In this document: positions 1 through 7,762 of the stretch, piece after piece | Numbering within the stretch: the first letter of the stretch is position 1 | Layout of the letters: each line of letters starts with the position of its first letter | Assembly: GCF_003148685.1 (NCBI RefSeq) | Contig: NZ_QGGR01000034.1 | Coordinates: 40,283-104,282 of the forward strand | Length of the DNA stretch: 64,000 bases | Source: Actinoplanes xinjiangensis | Lineage (GTDB): Bacteria; Actinomycetota; Actinomycetes; Mycobacteriales; Micromonosporaceae | Direction of reading: 5' to 3' | Notes under the pieces: generated by a model | Seen by the model: only the letters and a program-made list of their open reading frames with translations | The model's database searches: none | What the model was told of the DNA's origin: nothing | Program-made: the position numbers and the translations under genes

Positions 1-1
1 T

Positions 2-337
2 GACCAGCCGATCGAGCAGGGTGGCACGGTCTACATGGCGGCCGGGCACATGCACCTGCTGGGCCGGGCGATCAAGGTCGAACTCAACCCGGGGACGGCC
101 AAGGCGCAGACCCTGCTGGACGTCCCGGAGTACAACTTCGACAACCAGGCGCTCGTACCCCTGGCGAAGCCCATCAGGATCGCCAAGGGGGACACCGTCC
201 GGGTGACCTGCACCCACGATGCGACGCTGCGCAAGCAGCTGCCGCAGCTGCAGAAACTGCCGGCACGGTATGTGGTGTGGGGTGAGGGCACCAGCGACGA
301 GATGTGCCTGGGAATCCTGGTCATGGCACCGGAGTAA
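2..337 (+). CDS. Copper type II ascorbate-dependent monooxygenase-like protein, C-terminal fragment
   Basis: This is the last 111 codons of a gene that enters from the left edge, so the true start is outside the window. The frame is open from base 2 and ends with TAA at 335-337. The visible part matches the C-terminal half of the peptidylglycine / dopamine beta-monooxygenase fold. A GHMHLLG segment gives the His-X-His pair of the CuM (CuB) site, and GTSDEMCLG near the end gives the Met ligand of that site. A CTHD segment lies between them. Bacterial relatives are usually secreted copper oxygenases of unknown substrate, and the N-terminal half needed to judge export is missing. The next gene starts 17 bp downstream on the same strand and may be co-transcribed. 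Confidence 0.75.
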   Translation, partial: DQPIEQGGTVYMAAGHMHLLGRAIKVELNPGTAKAQTLLDVPEYNFDNQALVPLAKPIRIAKGDTVRVTCTHDATLRKQLPQLQKLPARYVVWGEGTSDEMCLGILVMAPE

Positions 338-354
338 TGGGTATGTAGAGGTCC

Positions 355-1311
355 ATGACCCAGTACGGCATCCACGCCTCGCACGAGCAGATCCCACCCG
401 GCGCGCTTCTGGACGCGATGATCGCGGCCGAGCGCGCCGGGTTCGACGCCGCCATGTGTTCCGATCACTTCTCGCCGTGGAGCGCCCGCCAGGGCCAGTC
501 GGCTTTCGCCTGGTCCTGGCTGGGTGCCGCGCTCCAGGCCACGAACCTGTCGTTCGGGGTGGTCAACGCGCCCGGCCAGCGCTATCACCCGGCGATCATC
601 GCGCAGGCGATCGGCACCCTCGCCAGCATGTACCCGGGCCGGTTCTGGGCCGCGCTGGGCTCCGGCGAGTTCAGCAACGAGCACATCACCGGGGCGAAGT
701 GGCCGCGCAAGGAGGTCCGCAACGCCCGCCTGCGCGAGTCCGTCGACGTCATCCGCGACATGCTCGCCGGGCAGGAGGTGTCCCGCGACGGGCTGGTCAC
801 CGTCGACCGGGCGCGCCTCTGGACCCGGCCGGAGGTCACCCCACCGCTGATCGGCGCCGCGACCAGCACGACCACCGCCGCCTGGTGCGCGGAATGGGCC
901 GACGGACTGGTCACGGTCAACGCCCCCGAGGAGCAGCTGCGCGCGATGATCGCCGCCTACCGGGATGCCGGCGGCCGCGGCCCGATCTGCCTCCAGGTGC
1001 ACCTGAGCTGGGCCGGCTCGCAGCAGGAGGCCGAGACGATCGCGCACGACCAGTGGCGCAGCAACACCTTCCCACCGCCGGTCTGCTGGGATCTGGCGAC
1101 CGCCGAGGAATTCGACGTGGTGTCCGAGAACGTCACCGTCGAGCAGGTGGCGGAGGTCGTCAACATCTCCGCCGACCTGGAACGGCACGTCGAGTGGCTA
1201 CGAGGCTATGCGGCTCTCGGCTTCGACCGGATCTACCTGCACCACGTGGGGCAGGACCTGATGCCGTTCATCGAGGCGTTCGGGGCGAAGGTTCTGCCGG
1301 CCCTGCGCTGA
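355..1311 (+). CDS. Luciferase-like (LLM class) flavin oxidoreductase, possibly of the non-F420 TIGR03885 type
   Basis: A 318-residue TIM-barrel oxidoreductase of the luciferase-like monooxygenase superfamily. It starts MTQYGIHASHEQ and has the family's early SDHF motif (about residues 42-45), the GVVNAPGQRYHP segment after beta strand 4, and GSGEFSNEH in the cofactor region. The overall pattern resembles the G6PDH-like branch, including the subgroup named as probable non-F420 flavin oxidoreductases; which cofactor it uses cannot be settled by eye. The ATG is preceded by AGAGG at suitable spacing. The substrate is unknown. The 3' 114 bp overlap the 3' end of the convergent diguanylate cyclase gene. 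Confidence 0.8.
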   Translation: MTQYGIHASHEQIPPGALLDAMIAAERAGFDAAMCSDHFSPWSARQGQSAFAWSWLGAALQATNLSFGVVNAPGQRYHPAIIAQAIGTLASMYPGRFWAALGSGEFSNEHITGAKWPRKEVRNARLRESVDVIRDMLAGQEVSRDGLVTVDRARLWTRPEVTPPLIGAATSTTTAAWCAEWADGLVTVNAPEEQLRAMIAAYRDAGGRGPICLQVHLSWAGSQQEAETIAHDQWRSNTFPPPVCWDLATAEEFDVVSENVTVEQVAEVVNISADLERHVEWLRGYAALGFDRIYLHHVGQDLMPFIEAFGAKVLPALR

Positions 1312-2766
1312 GGCACGCTTGTCGGCGTACATCCGCTCGTCCGCGGCGGCGAGCAGTTCGTCCGGCGCGACGATGCGGCGTTCGGTCCGGGTGACGGCGC
1401 CGACGGCGGCGGTGACGACCAGTTCGCTGCCGCCCCACGGCACCGGCATCGCGATCGACCGGGCGATCCGGTCACCGAGCGCCCGCGCCGTCGCGTCGTC
1501 CGCGTCGACACAGAAGATCAGGAACTCGTCGCCGCCGATCCGGGCCACCACGTCCCCGGTCCGGACCGCTTCGGTGATCCGCCGGGCGGTGGCGCGCAGG
1601 ACCGCGTCACCGGCCTCGTGGCCGTACTCGTCGTTGACCGGCTTGAACCCGTTCAGGTCGCAGTAGATCAACGCCAGGTCACCGGGTGCGCCGCCGGCGT
1701 GCGCGGCGATCGCCTTCTGCATCTCGGTGAACAGCTGCCGCCGGTTCACCAGGCCGGTCAGCTCGTCGTGGGTCGCCTGGTAGATCAGGGCGTGCTTGAG
1801 CCGGCTGATCCGCACCAGGACGAGCGGGATGCTGAGCAGCGGCGCGATCGTCAGCAGCAGTCCGTCGGCGGGCTGCCCGAGCAACTGGCCGAGAGCGCCG
1901 CACAGCGGGATCAGCAGCAGCGCCGTACCGAGCACGCCGAGTTGCAGTTTCGGGGTGGGCGGGGCCAGGTTCGCGGCCGGCTCGCTGAGCTGCTTCACGC
2001 TCGGGTGCAGGCCGGCCGCACCGAGGGCGAGATAGCCGATGGCGAAGGACAGGGCTGGCAGCGACGCGTTGTCGCCGGTGACCGGCCCCATGTTGATCAG
2101 CCCGATGCCGAGGATGGTGCAGCCCAGCGACGCGAACAGGTAGTTCAGGCAGGCCCGCCCGGCCTCGCTGGTCCGGGCCACCCGCAGCAGGGCGCCGCAG
2201 ATACCGAGCAGCACCAGCAGTTGGGTGAGCACCAGGAACAGCCCGGCCGTGCCCATCCCGGCGCGCAGCATGTGCGGCCGGAAGGCGAACTCCCACACCG
2301 GCGCGGCCAGGGCGATGCCCCATACGGCGGCGTCGATCGTGCCGCTCGCGTCGCGGGGTGCGTGCCGGAGCACGATCAGCAGGCTGGCCGCCAGCATGAA
2401 CACGTAGCCGCCCAGCTGCGGCGGGACGACCAGCAGGTCCGGCGGCCTCACCAGACCCGCCAGCGCGGCGTACAACCATGCCGCGTTGGACACCGTGAGC
2501 AGCAGCAGGGCGAGGATCACCAGAACCCACGGACGCTGGTCGGTCACCCGGTGCCGGCGCAGGCCGGCCGCGATCGACACGGCGGCGATCATGCCGGAAA
2601 GCAGCATCAGACTGGTGCGCACCGACACCCCGCCAGTCACGTAACCGAGCGCGAAACCCACGGCCAGGACAGCGAAGCCCACCGATACGGTACGGCCGGC
2701 ACGTGTCTCAGCCGGCCGGTACGACGTCGCGTCCCGGCCGATCAGGAGGTTCCCCAGCCGCCGCAT
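1198..2766 (-). CDS. Membrane-anchored diguanylate cyclase (GGDEF)
   Basis: A 522-residue protein. Residues about 25-330 are a run of hydrophobic segments (about eight to nine membrane spans) forming an input domain of no recognised family. They are followed by a GGDEF domain (about 335-485) that makes cyclic di-GMP from two GTP. The active-site motif is an intact GGDEF at residue 411, and an RTGD inhibitory-site motif lies five residues upstream, so product feedback is likely. There is no EAL domain. The conserved domain ends around DERMYADKRAS. The last 38 residues exist only because the frame runs on into the convergent oxidoreductase gene (114-bp overlap), so this tail looks recently acquired by loss of a stop codon. 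The ATG start has only a weak ribosome site. Confidence 0.88.
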   Translation of the reverse strand: MRRLGNLLIGRDATSYRPAETRAGRTVSVGFAVLAVGFALGYVTGGVSVRTSLMLLSGMIAAVSIAAGLRRHRVTDQRPWVLVILALLLLTVSNAAWLYAALAGLVRPPDLLVVPPQLGGYVFMLAASLLIVLRHAPRDASGTIDAAVWGIALAAPVWEFAFRPHMLRAGMGTAGLFLVLTQLLVLLGICGALLRVARTSEAGRACLNYLFASLGCTILGIGLINMGPVTGDNASLPALSFAIGYLALGAAGLHPSVKQLSEPAANLAPPTPKLQLGVLGTALLLIPLCGALGQLLGQPADGLLLTIAPLLSIPLVLVRISRLKHALIYQATHDELTGLVNRRQLFTEMQKAIAAHAGGAPGDLALIYCDLNGFKPVNDEYGHEAGDAVLRATARRITEAVRTGDVVARIGGDEFLIFCVDADDATARALGDRIARSIAMPVPWGGSELVVTAAVGAVTRTERRIVAPDELLAAADERMYADKRASAQGRQNLRPERLDERHQVLPHVVQVDPVEAESRIAS

Positions 2767-2862
2767 ACCGGTGCTCTTCGACGCCCCCGGTGCCGTCTTG
2801 AGGTTTAGTGAGCGGAACCGCCGGCCGTGCGCGGGCTCCCCGCGTGCTTGCGCGCGATGGGT

Positions 2863-3516
2863 TCAGCCGAAGGCCCGGAGGTGGCGGTCCCGGGCGGCCG
2901 TCAGGTGGGCCAGCATCGCCGTCTCGGCGGCGGCGGGGTCCCCGGTGGCGATGGCGGCGGCCACGCGGCGGTGCTCGCCGAGGGTGGTCCGGGTCTCGGT
3001 GTAGGGGAAGTACAGCCGATGGAGGTGCAGGTGCGCGTGGAGCCGGGTGATCGCGTCACGCAACAGCGGGTTGTCCGCGCCGGCCGCGACGACGTCGTGG
3101 AAGTGGGCGTCCAGAGCGGTGAAGCGGGCGTGGGAGCGCCGGCCGTCGGCGTCGATCTGCTCCTCGGGGGCCGGGCGGGCGGCCTCGGCGGTGATCGCGG
3201 CCCGGTCCTCGGCGCCGGCACGCTCGGCGGCCCAGCGGGCGGCGGAGCCCTCGAGGATCAGGCGCATGTCGAACATCTGATGGAACTCGTCGCGGGTGAG
3301 CAGCGGACTGACCGTGTAACCGGCCAGCGGGCGCTTGCGGACCAGGCCTTCGGATTCGAGTCTGGCCAGGGCCTCGCGGACCGGCGTGGGCGAGACGTCG
3401 AACTGGCGGGCGAGGGCATCGATGTTGAGCCGGTCCTCCGGGGCGAGCCGGTGTTCCAGGATGAGCGACTTCAGCGACTCGTGGACGTCGTCGCTGAGGA
3501 CTGAGCGGCGGATCAT
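2863..3516 (-). CDS. GntR-family (FadR/FCD) repressor of the fucose-type sugar operon
   Basis: A winged-helix GntR regulator (about residues 1-65, with the typical SPTPVREALARLESEGLV recognition region) followed by an all-helical FCD ligand domain (about 80-210) with the metal- or acid-binding His/Asp pattern (DAHFH, HLHLH, GEHRRV). The start at 3516 is chosen because GGAAG sits five bases upstream. An in-frame ATG at 3558 would add 14 residues but has no ribosome site. It is transcribed divergently from the fucose dehydrogenase gene, with a perfect 28-bp palindrome between them. Autoregulation and control of the operon by a pathway acid such as L-fuconate or 2-keto-3-deoxyfuconate are inferred from position and family. 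Confidence 0.87.
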   Translation of the reverse strand: MIRRSVLSDDVHESLKSLILEHRLAPEDRLNIDALARQFDVSPTPVREALARLESEGLVRKRPLAGYTVSPLLTRDEFHQMFDMRLILEGSAARWAAERAGAEDRAAITAEAARPAPEEQIDADGRRSHARFTALDAHFHDVVAAGADNPLLRDAITRLHAHLHLHRLYFPYTETRTTLGEHRRVAAAIATGDPAAAETAMLAHLTAARDRHLRAFG

Positions 3517-3565
3517 CTTCTCTTCCCGTGTCGGCTTGACTACTGCATCGACAACCATTAAACAG

Positions 3566-3593
3566 TTTCGTAGATCCTATAGGATCTACGAAA
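3566..3593. promoter_or_regulatory. Perfect 28-bp palindromic operator between gntR and the fucose operon
   Basis: The half-site is TTTCGTAGATCCTA, followed directly by its exact reverse complement, with no mismatch over 28 bp. It ends 10 bp before the GTG of the aldose dehydrogenase. A plausible forward promoter, TTGACT (3536-3541), 17 bp, then TAAACA (3559-3564), would place the palindrome over the transcription start, a classic repressor position. FCD-type GntR proteins bind such symmetric sites. The assignment of the divergent regulator to this site is an inference. Confidence 0.75.
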
Positions 3594-3603
3594 GGACCCT
3601 TCT

Positions 3604-4572
3604 GTGGATCCGTTCGCAAGGGTGCCGCTGGGTGGCACCGAGGTCACCGTGACCCGGCTCGGCATGGGGCTGGCGCCGATCGGTGGACTCTATTCAGCCG
3701 TCGGCGACCGCACGGCAGCGGCCGCCGTCGACGAGGCGTGGCGACGTGGAGTGCGGTTCTTCGACACCGCCCCCCTCTACGGCGCCGGGCTGTCCGAGCG
3801 GCGCGCGGGTTCCGCGCTCCGGGGAAGGGACTGTTTCACACTGGCCACCAAGGTCGGCCGCCGCATCTTCCCCGGCGATCCGGAGACGCCGGGGATATGG
3901 GCCGAGGGCGGCGGCGACATCTCGTGGGACTTCTCGTTCGAGGGCGTGCGCGCCTCGCACCGGGAGAGTCTCGAACGGCTCGGCCTGGACCGTGTCGACC
4001 TCCTGCACCTGCATGATCCCGACGATCATTTCGATCAGGCGATGACCGAGGCGCTGCCGGCCCTGCGGTCCCTGAAGCGGGAGAAGACGATCGGTGCGAT
4101 CTCCGCGGGCATGAATCAGTCCGCGATGCTGACCGCCTTCGCCGGGACCGGTCATTTCGACTGCTTCCTGCTCGCCGGCCGCTACTCCCTGCTCGACCAG
4201 TCCGGCCTGGCCGACCTGCTGCCGGAATGCCACCGCCGCGGGATCTCGGTGATCGTCGGTGGCGTCTACAACTCCGGCGTCCTGGCCGCCCCGGTGCCCG
4301 GCGCGACCTACGACTACCAGCCGGCGCCCCCGAAGATCCTGGCCCGCGCGCAGGCCATGGAGCAGATCTGCGACCGCTACGACGTCCCGCTGCGCGCCGC
4401 CGCCCTCCAGTTTCCGCTCGGCCATCCGGCGGTCGCGTCGGTGCTGGTGGGGATGCGCTCCCCGGAGGAGGCGGCGGACGCGGCCGCGATGGCGTCGGTG
4501 AAGATCCCGGGCGGCCTGTGGCGTGATCTGGCCGCGGCCTGGCTGCTGGATCCGGAGGTGCCGGTGCCGTGA
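3604..4572 (+). CDS. Aldo/keto reductase, probable L-fucose (D-threo-aldose) 1-dehydrogenase
   Basis: A 322-residue aldo/keto reductase that would oxidise L-fucose (or D-arabinose or L-galactose) to the lactone with NAD(P)+. Catalytic Asp and Tyr are seen in FFDTAPLYGAG (about residues 57-67). Catalytic Lys is seen in LATKVGR, and HLHDPD carries the usual His. The form resembles bacterial D-threo-aldose dehydrogenases in the Pseudomonas/Xanthomonas L-fucose pathway. It starts with GTG at 3604 behind AAAGGA and is the first gene of the operon. Its stop overlaps the start of the lactonase remnant by 4 bp. Specificity for fucose is inferred from the neighbours. Confidence 0.85.
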   Translation: MDPFARVPLGGTEVTVTRLGMGLAPIGGLYSAVGDRTAAAAVDEAWRRGVRFFDTAPLYGAGLSERRAGSALRGRDCFTLATKVGRRIFPGDPETPGIWAEGGGDISWDFSFEGVRASHRESLERLGLDRVDLLHLHDPDDHFDQAMTEALPALRSLKREKTIGAISAGMNQSAMLTAFAGTGHFDCFLLAGRYSLLDQSGLADLLPECHRRGISVIVGGVYNSGVLAAPVPGATYDYQPAPPKILARAQAMEQICDRYDVPLRAAALQFPLGHPAVASVLVGMRSPEEAADAAAMASVKIPGGLWRDLAAAWLLDPEVPVP

Positions 4573-4914
4573 TCGTCGTCGACGCGCACCAGCATTTCTG
4601 GACGGCCGACCACCCGTGGCCGGCCGCCGACGGCCTGGACCGGCTGCCCAGCCTTCGGTACGCGCGGGGCTGTCCACGGTCGCGGCCGCCGGCCTGGTCA
4701 ACGAGCTGGTGGTCCGGACGCCCCAGCTGCGTGCGTGCAGACCGCGCGGGAGCTGTTCGGACCGGACCGGCTGATGTTCGGGTCGGACTGGCCGGTCTGC
4801 GAGCTGGTCGCCACGTACGAGCAGGTGGTGGACCTGATGACGGCGGTCCTGGGCGGCCGGCCCGCCGGGATCTTCGGGCGCAACGCCGCCCGTGTCTATC
4901 GATGGGAGCTGTAG
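4569..4914 (+). pseudogene. L-fuconolactonase-type amidohydrolase remnant with internal deletions
   Basis: Three pieces of one amidohydrolase-2 (COG3618) protein lie in order but in different frames over only 346 bp; intact relatives are about 270-290 residues. The first piece has the N-terminal metal motif VDAHQHFW (4572-4650). The second, readable as GLVNELVVRTPQL, looks like the middle of the barrel (about 4660-4735). The third, with FGPDRLMFGSDWPVCE and a normal C-terminus ending at a TAG, covers 4750-4914. Most of the barrel is missing between them. The flanking genes keep operon-like spacing: a GTGA overlap with the upstream stop, and the downstream TTG directly after the TAG. The gene was probably a working lactonase lost by at least two deletions. 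A sequencing or assembly error would have to be ruled out. Confidence 0.8.
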
Positions 4915-5739
4915 TTGAGATACCTGCGGGTAGGCCCACCCGGCGCCGAGCGGCCGGTCCTCTACTCCGAAGGCTCGCTCTACGACCTGACGCCGGTGAC
5001 CGCCGACATCGACGCGGCGTTCCTGGCCGCCGGCGGCTACCGGGGCGATCCACGGGCGCTGCCGCCCGCGGACGTGGACGGCGGCCGCATCGGGCCGCCG
5101 ATCGCCCGGCCGGGCGTGATCCTCTGCATCGGCCAGAACTACGCGGCGCACGCGGCCGAGTCGGGCGCCGCCCCACCGGCCGAGCCGATCGTCTTCTACA
5201 AGGCCCCGAACACGGTCGTCGGCCCGGAGGACGACATCCTCCTACCGCCGGGATCCGGGCGCACCGACTGGGAGGTGGAGCTGGGCGTGGTGATCGGCCG
5301 GACCGCCCGCTACCTGTCGTCGCCCGCCGAGGCGCTGGCCTGCGTCGCCGGATACGTGCTGGTCAACGACGTGTCGGAGCGCGAGTTCCAGCTGGACCGC
5401 TCGGGCGGCCAGTGGTCCAAGGGCAAGTCGTGCGAGACGTTCAACCCCCTCGGGCCGTGGCTGGTCACCCCGGACGAGGTGAGCTTCCCGCTGCGGCTGC
5501 GGTCGTGGGTCAACGGCGAGGCCCGGCAGGACTCCAGCACCACCGACATGATCTTCGACGTGGGGTTTCTGATCTGGCACCTGTCGCAGTTCACCGTGCT
5601 CGAACCGGGCGACCTGATCAACACCGGTACGCCGGAGGGGGTGGCGCTGTCCGGCCGCTTCCCCTATCTCAAGCCGGGCGACGTGGTGGAGATCGAGATC
5701 GACGGGCTGGGGCGACAGCGCACCGGGGTGAAGGGATGA
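4915..5739 (+). CDS. Fumarylacetoacetate hydrolase-family protein, probable 2,4-diketo-3-deoxy-L-fuconate hydrolase
   Basis: A 274-residue FAH-fold hydrolase. The metal-binding pattern is present: GQNYAAHA near residue 68, the paired acids in DWEVELGVV (about 118-126), and NDVSERE (about 152-158). The substrate loop SKGKSCETFNPLGPW and the C-terminal NTGTPEGV are typical of the acylpyruvase/ureidoglycolate-lyase-like branch. In oxidative fucose catabolism this enzyme splits 2,4-diketo-3-deoxy-L-fuconate to pyruvate and L-lactate, which fits this operon. The start is a TTG directly after the TAG of the lactonase remnant. The gene ends in an ATGA overlap with the dehydratase, so translation is probably coupled. 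Confidence 0.85.
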   Translation: MRYLRVGPPGAERPVLYSEGSLYDLTPVTADIDAAFLAAGGYRGDPRALPPADVDGGRIGPPIARPGVILCIGQNYAAHAAESGAAPPAEPIVFYKAPNTVVGPEDDILLPPGSGRTDWEVELGVVIGRTARYLSSPAEALACVAGYVLVNDVSEREFQLDRSGGQWSKGKSCETFNPLGPWLVTPDEVSFPLRLRSWVNGEARQDSSTTDMIFDVGFLIWHLSQFTVLEPGDLINTGTPEGVALSGRFPYLKPGDVVEIEIDGLGRQRTGVKG

Positions 5740-7031
5740 GGATCACCGCGGTCGAGACCTTCGACATCCGGTTCCCCACGTCCCGGGAGCTGGACGGCTC
5801 GGACGCGATGAATCCGGATCCGGACTACTCGGCGGCGTATGTGATCCTGCGGACCGAGGACGGGTGGGCGGGACACGGTTTCACGTTCACCATCGGCCGG
5901 GGCAACGAGGTCTGCCGGGCGGCTCTCGACGCCCTGGCGCCCCTGATCACCGGCATCGACATCGGCGACCTGGGGGAATTCTCCCGCCGGCTGACTCATG
6001 ACTCCCAGATCCGCTGGCTCGGGCCGGAGAAGGGGGTCATGCAACTCGCGGTGGCAGCCTTGATCAACGCCGCCTGGGATCTCACCGCCCGTATCGCGAA
6101 CAGGCCCCTCTGGTCCCTGCTGTCCGAGATGTCGCCCGAGGCACTTGTCGACCTGGTCGACTGGCGGTACCTCACCGACGCACTCACCCCGGAGGCCGCC
6201 CGTGACCTGCTGAGCGACGCGGTTCCGGGGCGCACGGCCCGCTCGCGCCACATCCGAGAGGTCGGGTATCCCGCCTACACGACGTCGGCGGGCTGGCTCG
6301 GCTATCCCGACGAGAAGGTCGACCGGCTGGCGCGACAAGCCGTCTCCGACGGCTTCCGGCAGATCAAACTCAAGGTCGGGGCAGACCAGACCGATGACGT
6401 ACGCCGATTCGCGCTCGCCCGCAACGCCGTGGGCCCCGACATCCGGATCGCCGTGGACGCGAATCAGCGCTGGGGCGTGACCGAGGCGATCGACTGGATG
6501 ACCGCCCTGGCCCCCTGGGACCCGTGGTGGATCGAGGAGCCGACCAGCCCCGACGACGTCCTCGGCCACGCCGCGATCCGCCGTGCCCTGACGAAGGCCG
6601 GCCCCGGCGGCGGCCCGATCCGGGTGGCCACCGGCGAGCACGTCGCCAACCGGATCATGTTCAAGCAGCTGCTCCAGGCCGACGCGATCGACTTCGTGCA
6701 ACTCGACGCCTGCCGGGTGGCCGGTGTCAACGAGAACATCGCGATCCTGCTGCTGGCCGCCGCCTTCGGCCGGCCGGTCTGCCCGCACGCCGGCGGGGTC
6801 GGCCTGTGCGAGGCGGTACAGCACCTGTCGTTCTTCGACTACGTGGCAGTCTCCGGCAGTCTCGACGACCGGGTCATCGAGTACGTCGACCACCTGCACG
6901 AACACTTCACCGACCCGGTCGTCGTCGAGCGGGGCGCCTACCGGGCTCCGACCGCGCCCGGTTTCTCCACCCGGATGCGACCCGAGTCGCTGGTCCGGTA
7001 CGCGTACCCGGAGGGGGCGGCATGGAGCTGA
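5736..7031 (+). CDS. L-fuconate dehydratase (enolase superfamily)
   Basis: A 431-residue member of the mandelate racemase subgroup of the enolase superfamily. The KxK base motif is seen in IKLKVGAD. Magnesium ligands follow in order: Asp of VDANQRW, Glu of IEEPTSPDD and Glu of ATGEHVANR. The second base is the His of CPHAGGVGL. The N-terminal capping domain (DIRFPTSRELDGSDAMNPDPDYSAAY, read as shorter pieces) strongly resembles characterised FucD enzymes. It converts L-fuconate to 2-keto-3-deoxy-L-fuconate. ATG 5736 is chosen for the ATGA overlap with the upstream stop. The 3' end overlaps the SDR gene by 10 bp. Confidence 0.92.
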   Translation: MRITAVETFDIRFPTSRELDGSDAMNPDPDYSAAYVILRTEDGWAGHGFTFTIGRGNEVCRAALDALAPLITGIDIGDLGEFSRRLTHDSQIRWLGPEKGVMQLAVAALINAAWDLTARIANRPLWSLLSEMSPEALVDLVDWRYLTDALTPEAARDLLSDAVPGRTARSRHIREVGYPAYTTSAGWLGYPDEKVDRLARQAVSDGFRQIKLKVGADQTDDVRRFALARNAVGPDIRIAVDANQRWGVTEAIDWMTALAPWDPWWIEEPTSPDDVLGHAAIRRALTKAGPGGGPIRVATGEHVANRIMFKQLLQADAIDFVQLDACRVAGVNENIAILLLAAAFGRPVCPHAGGVGLCEAVQHLSFFDYVAVSGSLDDRVIEYVDHLHEHFTDPVVVERGAYRAPTAPGFSTRMRPESLVRYAYPEGAAWS

Positions 7032-7753
7032 ACGGTTTCGTCGCGGCGATCACCGGCGGTGGTTCGGGGATCGGGGCGGCCTGCGCACGACGGCTGTCCC
7101 TGGCCGGGGCCAAGGTCGGCGTCCTGGACCTGAATGCCGGGCAGGGCCACTCGATCAAATGCGACGTGGCGGACGGGGAGTCCCTCGACGCGGCGATGGC
7201 CGAGCTCGCGCAGACGTACGGCGGCGTCGATTTTCTGATCAACAGCGCCGGGGTCAGCGCGGTCGGCACGGTCGAGGACAACGACGACACCGAATGGGCA
7301 CGGGTGCTCGACGTGAACGTCACCGGGATCGCGCGGGCCAGCCGGGCCGCGCTGCCGTATCTGCGCCGCAGCCGGAACCCGGTGATCGTGAACCTGTCGT
7401 CGATCGCGGCGACCGCGGGGCTGGCGCAGCGGGCGCTCTACTCGGCGTCCAAGGGCGCGGTGCACGCGCTCACCCTCGCGATGGCGGCGGACCTGGTCGG
7501 CGACGGGATCCGGGTGTGCTGTGTGGCGCCGGGAACCGTGGACACCCCGTGGGTGGGGCGGCTGCTGGCCCGTACCGAGGATCCCGACGGCGAGAAGGCG
7601 CGGCTGGCCGCGCGCCAGCCGACCGGGCGGCTGGTCAGCGCGGACGAGGTGGCCGCGGCCATCCAGTACCTGGTGAGCCCGGCCGCGGGCGCGACCACCG
7701 GGATGTCCCTCGCGGTCGACGGCGGCATGTCCGGCCTGCGGTTACCCCGCTGA
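7022..7753 (+). CDS. SDR oxidoreductase, probable 2-keto-3-deoxy-L-fuconate 4-dehydrogenase
   Basis: A 243-residue classical short-chain dehydrogenase: TGGGSGIG cofactor motif near residue 12, an Asp (VLDLN) consistent with NAD+ preference, NSAG, the catalytic Ser (NLSSIAA), the YSASKGA Tyr/Lys pair, and a C-terminal VDGGMS. In the Xanthomonas-type L-fucose pathway this step makes 2,4-diketo-3-deoxy-L-fuconate, the substrate of the FAH-family enzyme two genes upstream, so the operon order fits. It is the last gene of the operon. A convergent membrane-protein gene begins 9 bp beyond the stop and no clear terminator lies between. No fucose transporter or mutarotase is present in the window. Confidence 0.88.
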   Translation: MELNGFVAAITGGGSGIGAACARRLSLAGAKVGVLDLNAGQGHSIKCDVADGESLDAAMAELAQTYGGVDFLINSAGVSAVGTVEDNDDTEWARVLDVNVTGIARASRAALPYLRRSRNPVIVNLSSIAATAGLAQRALYSASKGAVHALTLAMAADLVGDGIRVCCVAPGTVDTPWVGRLLARTEDPDGEKARLAARQPTGRLVSADEVAAAIQYLVSPAAGATTGMSLAVDGGMSGLRLPR

Positions 7754-7762
7754 GCCCCGGAT

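Noticed and set aside
31..1188. A long minus-strand frame opposite the oxidoreductase
   Set aside because: It is the antisense shadow of a well-supported gene, has no ribosome site and no recognisable motif.
4569..7031. A single 820-codon open frame covering the lactonase remnant, the FAH gene and the dehydratase
   Set aside because: Only its first 26 codons and the part from 5736 match protein families. In between it reads through the FAH gene in the wrong frame, so it is chance openness of GC-rich DNA.
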